Source: JAAGZL01 sp050290785 (lineage in GTDB: Bacteria > Pseudomonadota > Gammaproteobacteria > Chromatiales > Chromatiaceae). From it: DNA of 64,000 nucleotides. The stretch is from the NCBI GenBank assembly GCA_050290785.1, contig JBNKIR010000047.1, positions 1 to 64,000 of the forward strand, written 5' to 3'. This document shows positions 1-6,648 of the stretch, piece after piece (the stretch's first letter is position 1; each line of letters opens with the position of its first letter). The notes under the pieces were generated by a model. The model worked only from the letters and a program-made list of their open reading frames with translations, did not search any database and was not told where the DNA came from. A program made the translations under genes and the position numbers.

Positions 1-137
1 ATCCCGTCAAGATCTTCTTCCTGGCCTGTGTAGTGACTGCAGGCATCTTCGGGGCAATAACCTCAAGTAAGAAGATCCTATTTGTTCAGGGCATTCCTGG
101 AGCCATCGCATTGGTATTGGTGTTGCTTGCCAATTAA
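1..137 (+). CDS. C-terminal end of a membrane protein (partial)
   Basis: An open frame enters from the left edge and stops at TAA 135-137, giving about 44 visible residues. Two hydrophobic stretches, one rich in F/A/V at the start and one rich in A/L/V at the end, are separated by a short SSKK-containing loop. This looks like the last one or two helices of an inner-membrane protein. No family can be named from this tail. The next gene on the same strand is an exosortase substrate, but nothing here shows that this protein is part of the sorting machinery. Confidence 0.45.
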   Translation, partial: PVKIFFLACVVTAGIFGAITSSKKILFVQGIPGAIALVLVLLAN

Positions 138-171
138 AAAACCCGGATTTCTTACATCTTGTAGAACACGA

Positions 172-190
172 TCTTAAGAATATCTTAAGA
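172..190. promoter_or_regulatory. Two TCTTAAGA palindromes spaced one helical turn apart
   Basis: The palindrome TCTTAAGA occurs at 172-179 and again at 183-190, so its centres are 11 bp apart, about one DNA turn. It lies in the 220-bp space upstream of the VPLPA-CTERM gene. The arrangement is typical of a dimeric regulator binding site, but no regulator is identified and a chance AT-rich match is possible. Confidence 0.3.
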
Positions 191-363
191 AATATGAACT
201 ACACTCGCACCTGCGTTAATACAACTGAATAACTGTATACCGTTTAACCCATTGATTCATGGTAAGTTCACTCTTACTCCACCAGTCGTGCGGGTTGGTA
301 TCAGGAAAGTAAAACAAGACTATTCCGCCAGGGATCAAGAATACGAAAAAGGGGGGTGTGAGA

Positions 364-1050
364 ATGGTGATTACAGATAGGCAAGATCATATATATGGTC
401 GCTCAAAAAACAGAATCATTTCCTTAAAACGCTTTATCAACTTTCTATTTGCCGTCTGCGCAATAGCTGCAACTGGGATCTCTACTACCTGTGCGGCAAT
501 CATAGATTTTACTACCGCGAGTGAATATGGAGAGATATCCTTCACCCGAACCTTCAGTGACGGCAGTGCCACTGCCAACTTTTATAATCCCATTACGCAA
601 AACGGTGGTGAATACTTTTACTATGACAACATATTCAATTTGGTCATGGGGTCTGCGGCAACAACTTATTCTTTTAACGTAATGTTTGATCAGGATGTCA
701 CCCTTTATGGGATCGGCGTCGGCTTCGTACGAGACAATGCCGGTTTTGATGTATTCGGCGAAGAGCTGGACGTAAGCGATATTTTGGCCGGAGTCAATAC
801 GACCGGATTTTATACATTGGATACGCCCCTGAATTTTCTGGGTGGGGAGGAATATTTTTTCACATCCAACAACTGGTGTCTGGGTACAGCCAGTAATGCT
901 GGCTGCGGCGGCATCGGTTTCACCAGTTGGGACTTCTCGCCGACTCAGGTCACGGCTGTTCCACTACCGGCAACCTTACCGTTGATGTTGACTGGCTTAG
1001 GTAGTATGGCCTGGGTGCGCAGACGTAAAAAAAGTCATTCTGCGATTTAA
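364..1050 (+). CDS. VPLPA-CTERM sorting domain-containing secreted protein
   Basis: About 229 residues. A signal peptide-like hydrophobic stretch lies near residues 25-45, after a basic N-terminus. The mature part is rich in aromatic residues and glycine, as in many extracellular PEP-CTERM proteins. The C-terminus carries the motif VPLPATLPL, a hydrophobic helix, and then the basic tail RRRKK. This is the VPLPA-type tripartite exosortase recognition signal. By family knowledge such proteins are cut and processed by an exosortase and end up in the envelope or an extracellular matrix. No exosortase is in the window. A GTG at 358 is in frame, but the ATG at 364 has a better-spaced G-rich ribosome site (351-356). 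The function of the mature domain is unknown. Confidence 0.8.
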   Translation: MVITDRQDHIYGRSKNRIISLKRFINFLFAVCAIAATGISTTCAAIIDFTTASEYGEISFTRTFSDGSATANFYNPITQNGGEYFYYDNIFNLVMGSAATTYSFNVMFDQDVTLYGIGVGFVRDNAGFDVFGEELDVSDILAGVNTTGFYTLDTPLNFLGGEEYFFTSNNWCLGTASNAGCGGIGFTSWDFSPTQVTAVPLPATLPLMLTGLGSMAWVRRRKKSHSAI

Positions 1051-1072
1051 TGGTTGGGTCTAGGGCAGAAAA

Positions 1073-1092
1073 GTGCCCATTTGAAACATTAA
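1073..1092 (+). repeat. Degenerate copy of a 20-bp dispersed repeat
   Basis: GTGCCCATTT, then GAA, then ACATTAA. It differs from the copy at 3105 only in the central three bases. It lies 23 bp after the stop of the VPLPA-CTERM gene. See the copies at 2387 and 3105. Confidence 0.4.
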
Positions 1093-1252
1093 GCTCAAAG
1101 CTAACCAGCAAAAATAAATACGTGACCTTTTTCACGAGTGGGACTAGCTGGTTCTGCAGACAGTCTAGTCACAAGAGATATAGATAGAGCTAGCGCAACT
1201 GGGATCATACGCAATGGTTTGTGAGGACAGATAAAACTATACGATGCCTTAC

Positions 1253-1546
1253 TTATATCCAAGACGGCTTTGAATCAGGCACAGGTGAAGAAAAATCGTC
1301 TGCACGAATTACAACAGAACCATCCTCTTCAAAGACCCCGTTCTCTATGACCAATCTTGCCACCTCTTGTATCGCCGCACGATGCTGGGCTACAAACTGC
1401 ATAGGCGTCTTTTTCGATGTGCCGAAATTATCTCTCAATATATCCAATGAGACACGGCAAAGAACTCGTCTTTTATCTACATCTGCCGCAACTGTTACCA
1501 CTTTGGTAGTGGCATTCCAGCACTCAAGTCTAGGGAATGAAATCAC
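1253..1546 (-). CDS. DUF1488 family protein
   Basis: A 97-residue protein starting at GTG 1546, which is preceded by a good AGGAG site (1551-1556). It opens with MISFPRLECW and contains a DGRRV-like VDKRRVLC segment, a V(S)LDIL segment, and a C-terminal GSVVIRADDF strand, all typical of DUF1488. Members are small, single-domain proteins of unknown function, common in Proteobacteria and often single-gene units. A longer antisense frame on the + strand covers the same DNA but has no recognisable content. The family call is moderately strong; no function can be given. Confidence 0.7.
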   Translation of the reverse strand: MISFPRLECWNATTKVVTVAADVDKRRVLCRVSLDILRDNFGTSKKTPMQFVAQHRAAIQEVARLVIENGVFEEDGSVVIRADDFSSPVPDSKPSWI

Positions 1547-1814
1547 TTTTTCTCCTGAAACGTATATTCAAATGCAGGTAAACTGCATACCGAGTCCTGC
1601 TCTCTGAAATAGCACAACTCAGATTAGGTTATGGGCCATCATATGAAGCATGCTCGTTCTAATTCACGTAAAGAGCCAAGCTGCGTAACTATTATGTCAG
1701 ACAAAATTGCTAAACTGAGATTTTGACAGGCTCACTGCCATGGGACGCCAGGACATCCTAGACACAAGTATATCTCAACCTCTCATTTAAACTATTCTAC
1801 CCGCCCGCAAAGAG

Positions 1815-1946
1815 TCACCGTGTGCGATCAATCCCCAAAATTGTTGTGGCCTCGCTCTTCGTCTTCTTCGCAGCACGTTTCTCTTTCAGAGTCATGACCG
1901 GTTTCTTCTTCGCTTCTCTGCCTTTACTGCTCTTGCCTTTGCTCAT
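1815..1946 (-). CDS. Small lysine-rich protein
   Basis: A 43-codon gene starting at ATG 1946 with AAGGAG upstream (spacing about 6) and ending TGA at 1815. The product begins MSKGKSSKGREAKKK and about a third of it is Lys/Arg. Small basic proteins with this opening are seen in many gammaproteobacteria; their role is unknown, though nucleic-acid binding is conceivable from the charge. The clean ribosome site and codon use support a real gene. Confidence 0.6.
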   Translation of the reverse strand: MSKGKSSKGREAKKKPVMTLKEKRAAKKTKSEATTILGIDRTR

Positions 1947-2009
1947 GGGATACTCCTTCTAAGGGTAGATAGGTAGGGTTCCGCTAAACCTGCGACACGC
2001 ACTACCTAG

Positions 2010-2220
2010 TCAGTCGATCCAGGTACCTTCGTAGTACTCCTTGCCCAATTCATTGAGAATGAAGTAGCGATTCCCGGCATTGTCACTGGCGGTCTTGCAA
2101 ATGACCAACGCGTCACTTAACTTTTGGAACTTGGATGCTTAAATTTGGCGATAAAACGAGACGGATCACGAATCTCAGGTGGCTGAGAGTAAACTTCTCG
2201 GACTTCATAAGACGGTACAT
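2010..2220 (-). pseudogene. Frame-broken small gene remnant
   Basis: Two overlapping minus-strand fragments look like one protein split by a frameshift. The first starts at ATG 2220 with GGAG upstream, opens MYRLMKSEKFTLSHL, and stops at 2113. The second runs in another frame from 2138 to the stop at 2010. It contains a KLSDALVICK segment, GNRYFILNELG, and ends near EYYEGTWID, which resembles the wing and C-terminal part of a small winged-helix protein. No full-length frame exists. It may instead be two unrelated chance frames, so confidence is low. Confidence 0.3.
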
Positions 2221-2386
2221 CAATGTATCTCCATTACATGTAATGGTGGCAGAGCCATTTGCCACTGGAGCCTAATCATACCATAACAGAGGTCTAATTA
2301 CTTTTTTACTTTGTTGTGGCAACTATGATTATGCTTGGCTTGCGGGTAGATAGACAAATGCAAAACACAGCAGAGATGGTCGTTAT

Positions 2387-2405
2387 GTGCCCTTTTCGGA
2401 CATTA
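2387..2405 (+). repeat. 19-bp dispersed repeat, copy 2
   Basis: GTGCCCTTTTCGGACATTA, one mismatch from the copy at 3105-3123. The two copies bracket the gene at 2436-3080, 718 bp apart and in the same orientation. TGCCC and GGACA form an imperfect inverted pair around a 5-bp centre. Confidence 0.55.
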
Positions 2406-2435
2406 TACTAAGCCATCAATAAATGTGGCCTGCGT

Positions 2436-3080
2436 CTATTGTTTAGCTCTATGGCGCTGACCAGGGTGTTCCATTAGGTTATTTTCAACACATGATTTAA
2501 GAAGCAACATATCATCATCCGCATACTCGACGATGATATCTTTTCTCACATCGAACATAGTCTGTAAATCACTTTGATGCTTTTTGTAATTCTTTATATA
2601 GGAAATAACATTTTTAGATTCACCATAAGCAGTTCTCAGCAACATTATTGTTGGACCGCCTGAATAAACATCCCTTCTTCGCAATACTGCTGGTTTATAT
2701 CCATCTTTTAGTACGAGCAATCTAACAAAGCTTAATGTCTCACCAGCAGATATAAGTAAAGGCAAAGAAATTAGTTTTCGTTCGTTCCTAACAAGATTTC
2801 CAACAATATTCTCACCGCTATTAAATAAATATGGTCTCAACAAATAAATATTGGGTAGCGTTCTACTTCCAGTTGCATCTGGGCCGAAACCCAGGCCAGT
2901 TACTTTCCTATATGCGGGCAATATGCATACAGAACCAATTGGCTCACCATCTTTGTTAACTACATTTTTTATCTGTATGCCATAACCAGAAGAAGCACCC
3001 ACCGATGCACTTATCGTATAAAGCAATACAAATAACTTACAGCGAAAAGGTGACGCACATATTTTGCTATTTCTTGCCAT
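2436..3080 (-). CDS. Predicted secreted protein of unknown function
   Basis: 214 residues, not recognised. A basic N-terminus (MARNSK) is followed by a hydrophobic stretch ending near residue 30 (ISASVGASS), a plausible signal peptide. The next section, around residues 35-125, looks beta-rich and has the feel of a carboxypeptidase-regulatory-like or PEGA-like sandwich (DGEPIGSVCI, then LKDGYKPAVLRRRD). The rest is mixed and charged. GC content is clearly lower than that of the core genes. It sits in a minus-strand run with two other AT-rich genes and is flanked by near-identical 19-bp repeats, which suggests acquisition as a unit. An export role is inferred only from the N-terminus. Confidence 0.5.
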   Translation of the reverse strand: MARNSKICASPFRCKLFVLLYTISASVGASSGYGIQIKNVVNKDGEPIGSVCILPAYRKVTGLGFGPDATGSRTLPNIYLLRPYLFNSGENIVGNLVRNERKLISLPLLISAGETLSFVRLLVLKDGYKPAVLRRRDVYSGGPTIMLLRTAYGESKNVISYIKNYKKHQSDLQTMFDVRKDIIVEYADDDMLLLKSCVENNLMEHPGQRHRAKQ

Positions 3081-3104
3081 CCTTTTTCCTGTTAGTGCTG
3101 TTGA

Positions 3105-3123
3105 GTGCCCATTTCGGACATTA
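3105..3123 (+). repeat. 19-bp dispersed repeat, copy 3
   Basis: GTGCCCATTTCGGACATTA. This copy lies between the secreted-protein gene and the YaaC-like gene, 24 bp upstream of the former's start codon. It could be a regulatory site of that gene or a trace of insertion. Confidence 0.55.
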
Positions 3124-3190
3124 ACGCCAAACTAACTTATAAAATAATCCGCACACTTTACTGCTAGTGCTCTTTGCTAGTTACATGATT

Positions 3191-4267
3191 TTATATTTTT
3201 GCGAATGGCACAACGCATACACTTTGGGTTATGCGTGAAGTTAATTGGTATAAAAACTGATCTGGAGTAAGGCTAAGCAATTCGGACACAATTGGTCTAA
3301 GCATACCATTTATCAATTCTTCAGTTTCTGAAGGGCTATAACGTGACACAGTACCAAAATGGAATAATGCCATAAATGAGTACGCGAGATGATTATATTC
3401 TGGATTTGATAAGTCACAATAATATTTATAGCCATCTCTTCTTAAAAGGGTCGCCAAATGAAATGATGTATATTCAGAACATAGATTCTCATATTTCCTC
3501 TCAAAATTACCCCACTTGAATCCTTTTCTTCGCTTGCATCGGAAAATGACTTTTGTATTCTCTTCTTCTCTCGCTTCTTTAAAGTATTTTTTTCTTTCGC
3601 CTGTAAGAAAGTTATCAGTTTTTAGAGTGCGCTCATGCTTTTTCCAATAATATATTTCTGAAAATAACCAGTTTTCATCTTCATCTGTAAGAATATCAAT
3701 ATCAATCGGCAGCATATTTCTTTGGTTACCAGGCAGTTGACCAAGCCGATAAGCCACTTCGTGTACTTCAGGTATATGCTTTAAACATTCACACAATGAT
3801 AAATGCTGCTGAGTCGGTCGTGTTCCATCTAATGCGTTAATAAACTCGTGGAAAATATTAATATGATTTGTTGCGCGTTTTGTTATTTTAATATCCATTC
3901 CTTCTTCAGTTGAAGGAGATAAACCATGATGTTCTACTTTATTTCCTAAGATTTGGCCTTTCGCATTAATGAAGCATTTAACTAGATTAAGAACACCGTA
4001 GTACACAAGAGTAGCTTTTGCAGGGAGTTTTGTATTCTCGGCAGAATTGTAAAATTCTTCTGCTAGATTGGCGAAATATAATGCCGTTTTATATCTTTTT
4101 TTATTGTCGCCTCTTGATTTGCTGTATTTTTCCTGAAGATCTGCTTTCAAGTATGACCACGGATCAGATGTTAAAACTAGAGAAGTAGCTGGCTTTGAAC
4201 CGAACGGATTATATTGTACACGTGCATGGTGAAAGTGGGCTTGCTTACTTGGTTTTAAATTTGCCAT
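3191..4267 (-). CDS. YaaC-like protein
   Basis: 358 residues. The segment near residues 85-118 (ALVYYG-like TLVYYGVLNLVKCFI, then HHGLS) matches the conserved early motif of the YaaC family: an aromatic-rich helix followed by HGL. The C-terminal part (SFMALFHFGTVSRYSP) matches the family's second block, in which a helix ends with RY-P. YaaC-like proteins have no established biochemical function; several sit in variable or defence-type loci. The protein is rich in Lys/Tyr/Phe and the DNA is AT-rich, unlike the chromosomal core. It lies 74 bp downstream of the HEPN gene on the same strand, so the two may be co-transcribed. The family call is by motif only. Confidence 0.55.
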   Translation of the reverse strand: MANLKPSKQAHFHHARVQYNPFGSKPATSLVLTSDPWSYLKADLQEKYSKSRGDNKKRYKTALYFANLAEEFYNSAENTKLPAKATLVYYGVLNLVKCFINAKGQILGNKVEHHGLSPSTEEGMDIKITKRATNHINIFHEFINALDGTRPTQQHLSLCECLKHIPEVHEVAYRLGQLPGNQRNMLPIDIDILTDEDENWLFSEIYYWKKHERTLKTDNFLTGERKKYFKEAREEENTKVIFRCKRRKGFKWGNFERKYENLCSEYTSFHLATLLRRDGYKYYCDLSNPEYNHLAYSFMALFHFGTVSRYSPSETEELINGMLRPIVSELLSLTPDQFLYQLTSRITQSVCVVPFAKI

Positions 4268-4341
4268 AACAGTCCTTTTGCTAATCTAATAATATTGCGG
4301 GATGTGGGCGAATTAGCGTAGCATTCCGCACAAACACTTTG

Positions 4342-5148
4342 TTATGCGTATTTTTCAATCACTTGTACAATTTTATCGTCTGGCAAATAGCTAAGCGTGA
4401 TTAAAGCAAACCGTTTTATCTGCCTATCTCGCTTAGAGCTAGGCTGCTGCTTCAAGATATTTCTAAACACCTCATCTTCTTCAAGTGCTTTATAAAAAGC
4501 CGCGCTATCGCATGTCGTAATAGCGCTTAAGTAATATTCATCTATTTTTCTACAGCACTTGATCAGGAAGGTTATAAGTGTAGTCGCCCCTTTTAAAGTT
4601 ACTTTGTCTGCCTCGAAGTCCTGCAATGCTTTATATACATCAAAATGATAAAAATTCGAATATAATTCGTTTGCCCGAGATTCTAAATACTGACGATCTG
4701 TCGAAGACAAAGATGCTTTGGATGAACTAGAGTGGACTATTCTGTTACGCCAGTGGCATAACAATTCAGCTAACAAATACCATTCCTTTTCGATTCCTGG
4801 TATATGTTTACAGAATCCGGAAAACCTCTTTGCTTTTGAGTTTTGTGAAGATAGCTCTTTGCGGAAATCAGGCTTATTATCAAGCGACAACCACATAGAG
4901 CAAGCACTTATACCATTCATGTACTCATACAATGCTTCTACAGCAAAAACTAATGATGAACGAACAGCAAAGCGTCGAGCATTAACGGATGATTTAGATA
5001 TGTCCTTGGGTTCCCATTTTATGTTAAGAGCTGGGTTGACTGCGGACAATTGTGGTAAATTGGAAAGTGCAATTGCTATAGTATTCAGATTATGAACACT
5101 GTTTCCAATTTCGTTCAACATTTTCTGTAAATATTTCGACTCTACCAT
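4342..5148 (-). CDS. HEPN-domain RNase-like protein
   Basis: 268 residues, predicted all-helical. The motif RNRIVH at residues 134-139 fits the RNxxxH (Rx4-6H) active site of HEPN ribonucleases, and it follows a helix (WYLLAELLCHW) just as in known HEPN folds. HEPN proteins act as toxins or in defence by cutting RNA, often tRNA or mRNA. Activity here is inferred from the motif alone. The gene is AT-rich, begins 10 nt after the CCA end of a tRNA-like sequence on the same strand, and precedes the YaaC-like gene. The start at ATG 5148 has only a weak AGG site (GGTTAAAGA). Nothing nearby resembles a classical MNT antitoxin, so the partner, if any, would be the YaaC-like protein or the RNA. Confidence 0.6.
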   Translation of the reverse strand: MVESKYLQKMLNEIGNSVHNLNTIAIALSNLPQLSAVNPALNIKWEPKDISKSSVNARRFAVRSSLVFAVEALYEYMNGISACSMWLSLDNKPDFRKELSSQNSKAKRFSGFCKHIPGIEKEWYLLAELLCHWRNRIVHSSSSKASLSSTDRQYLESRANELYSNFYHFDVYKALQDFEADKVTLKGATTLITFLIKCCRKIDEYYLSAITTCDSAAFYKALEEDEVFRNILKQQPSSKRDRQIKRFALITLSYLPDDKIVQVIEKYA

Positions 5149-5158
5149 TCTTTAACCT

Positions 5159-5246
5159 TGGCGGCATTGTCGGGACTCGAACCCGCATTTCTAGATTTAA
5201 ATAGTACTTTTAGTTTCTAGTGTCTTACCAATTAGACGATGATGCC
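5159..5246 (-). tRNA. tRNA-like cloverleaf with a 20-nt anticodon loop
   Basis: Read on the minus strand from 5246, the arms have standard lengths: acceptor GGCATCA with CAATGCC (five pairs, two mismatches), D arm GTCT-AATTGGTA-AGAC, anticodon stem CTAGA/TCTAG (five pairs), variable AAAT, T arm GCGGG-TTCGAGT-CCCGA (one mismatch), discriminator G and encoded CCA. The D-arm region resembles tRNA-Glu/Gln. The anomaly is the loop between CTAGA and TCTAG, which is 20 nt instead of 7. If 13 nt were removed so that ATTTAAA remained, U33 would be present and the anticodon would be UUA, which reads the stop codon UAA. Either it is a decayed or island-borne tRNA gene, or a structured RNA co-transcribed with the HEPN gene. 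Confidence 0.55.
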
Positions 5247-5345
5247 AGAAAAATCCGGGGCAGAGTGGTATAAAAAAAGGGGATGCATTTATTTTTTATT
5301 ATAAAAACCGCATCCTGCCTTACCCTTATCCCCTACTTTCCCTGC

Positions 5346-5491
5346 AGAATATCACCCCACCCCCCTTCAATAAACCCCTTTCCACAATAGTCTCCTTTTG
5401 GCCGTAATGTGAAGTACATCGGTGTAGGAGCCCGCACCTGCTGGCGATTGATCGGATAGGTTTTTCGCCCAGAGGACTGGGCTCCTACAGG
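5346..5491. repeat. REP-bearing repeat, copy 1
   Basis: Starts AGAATATCA, passes TTCAATAAACC, and ends with a long palindrome GTGTAGGAGCCCGC ... GGGCTCCTAC (5422-5491). The GTAGGAGC stem with GTAG at its foot is the form of REP sequences mobilised by RAYT transposases. A second copy is at 6329-6460; the two flank the small secreted-protein gene. Confidence 0.6.
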
Positions 5492-5675
5492 TAATGGCCG
5501 TAATCAGTAGTATGTAACTCCTCAAAATACCGGGCCCCGCGGTCAAGCCGCGGGGTGACGGGTATTTATTGCTGCTGGCTCTTGACCGGTTGGCGACCAG
5601 GATAACCATGCGCCGCAGTAGGGCCATCAACTGCCCGATGCCTCAAATAATAGAGTGCATGGCCCGTGGAATTGA

Positions 5676-5802
5676 GCTGTCGTAAGAAATAGTTAAACCG
5701 TTGCGAGAAATTAATTGCACCGCCGGGGAAAATAGTCCCACCGCCGAGGAAAATAATCCAAACGGTTGGAAAAATAGTCTCGCGGGTTGCTCTATTTTTC
5801 TG
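5676..5802. repeat. Imperfect tandem 21-bp repeats
   Basis: Units of about 21 bp start at about 5697, 5719, 5740, 5761 and 5782. The clearest units begin ACCGCCGGGGAAAATAGTCC and ACCGCCGAGGAAAATAATCC, with AACGGTTGGAAAAATAGTCT next. The period is a multiple of three, so a minus-strand frame reads a seven-residue repeat (IFLGGGT, IFPGGAI), but that frame has no good start and is probably incidental. Confidence 0.6.
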
Positions 5803-5813
5803 TCGATTGGAAA

Positions 5814-5837
5814 GGGGACGCATTTAAATGCGTCCCC
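5814..5837. repeat. 24-bp perfect palindrome
   Basis: GGGGACGCATTT followed directly by its exact reverse complement. A decayed relative (GGGGATGCATTTATTT) lies at about 5279-5294. Palindromes of this form often sit at the ends of IS200/RAYT-type insertions. No transposase is present here. Confidence 0.6.
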
Positions 5838-5960
5838 GTCTCCTGACTATGAGTGTTTTTTGCTCATAAGTAACAAGATCAGAGAGAAATTACGGCTCTC
5901 TACCCCGTATTTTTTTAATCGAGTCTGATCACGTTTTTCTTCAGTTATGTTTGGCGCGTT

Positions 5961-6206
5961 TTAATACTCTGGACAGTGGCCATTGTCCCCAGTTTTATCG
6001 GTGCAGTTCCCGTATTTGTTATATTCAGGTTTAGGATCGTTTTTGATGGCATCGCACGCCTCTTCGAAAGTGTTGGCGGAAACCACCTTGACCGTCTCCG
6101 TTTCTTGCGACTCACCATTCGTACACACCAGCTCCCACTCAGCCAAAACGGGGCCGCAGGCAAGGACCAGCAATGCAGGAAATACATACCTTGTGATTAG
6201 TTTCAT
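5961..6206 (-). CDS. Small secreted/periplasmic protein
   Basis: 81 residues with a classic signal peptide: MKLITRYVF, a hydrophobic core, and a likely cut after VLA at residue 22. The mature part of about 59 residues holds four cysteines (VCTNG, EACDAI, GNCTD, GHCPEY), which could form two disulphides. Its start has AAGGAG six bases upstream. The product is not recognised. It sits between two copies of a REP-bearing repeat, 1.0 kb apart. The ribosome site and signal peptide make it a more convincing gene than the overlapping frames on either strand. Confidence 0.6.
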   Translation of the reverse strand: MKLITRYVFPALLVLACGPVLAEWELVCTNGESQETETVKVVSANTFEEACDAIKNDPKPEYNKYGNCTDKTGDNGHCPEY

Positions 6207-6328
6207 TTTAGACTCCTTGAGCTATGCTCGACTTTGATCAATCTATGCGATCAGACTCGATGATCCCATCAATGATGAATCCTTAGTGAGAAATCCATCC
6301 CACCTTATATTTACACCATACGTTTTGG

Positions 6329-6460
6329 AGAATATCAGCCTAACCACCATCAATAAACCATTTCCTAATGGCCCGCCCTTGCCTGGAATGGAGCTGCTCT
6401 GGTGTAGGAGCCCGCTCCCGCGGGCGATTGATTTCGCCCAGGGGACTGGGCTCCTACAGG
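6329..6460. repeat. REP-bearing repeat, copy 2
   Basis: Begins AGAATATCA, passes ATCAATAAACC, and ends in the palindrome GTGTAGGAGCCCGC ... GGGCTCCTAC (6411-6460). Same layout and orientation as 5346-5491, though the REP loop is shorter here. Confidence 0.6.
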
Positions 6461-6485
6461 TGATAGTGGATTACGAACCTAAGTC

Positions 6486-6518
6486 CGTAGGTTGGATTAG
6501 CGATAGTGTAATCCGCCG
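6486..6518. repeat. GTAGGTTGG-type palindromic element
   Basis: CGTAGGTTGGATTAGCG, a short centre, then TGTAATCCGCCG: an imperfect inverted repeat (GGATTA/TAATCC). Elements of this wording are scattered through intergenic DNA of many Proteobacteria and Cyanobacteria. Confidence 0.5.
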
Positions 6519-6648
6519 AATATTTTATCCTGAGTTTGAGGTAGCCGTATAAACAACCATGGATTGAATCATACGGCGCAATGCCCGTTTGTTTTTATGC
6601 GCTACAGCCCTGAAAAATATTCGCTTTAATTTTACGGACCGCTCTTCC

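Larger units (their letters stand above)
5248..5960. other. Gene-poor, repeat-dense stretch
   Basis: No convincing gene. The short frames on both strands lack ribosome sites and are built from repeats. The stretch contains a repeat copy (5346-5491), a tandem 21-bp array (5676-5802), a perfect palindrome (5814-5837), and a weaker relative of that palindrome near 5280 (AAGGGGATGCATTTATT). Confidence 0.7.
6207..6648. other. Intergenic repeat region
   Basis: No supported gene. It holds the second REP-bearing repeat (6329-6460) and a GTAGGTTGG-type palindromic element (6486-6518), then AT-rich DNA up to the end of dctD. Confidence 0.65.

Noticed and set aside
2100..2436. A complete insertion sequence
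   Set aside because: No transposase fragment, terminal inverted repeats or target duplication; only a frame-broken remnant and a short repeat are present.
5676..5802. A CRISPR array
   Set aside because: The units are contiguous 21-bp repeats without spacers, and no cas genes are present.
5566..5823. An 85-residue frame with a seven-residue repeat
   Set aside because: The repeat arises from the 21-bp tandem array; there is no ribosome site, and it crosses repeat boundaries.
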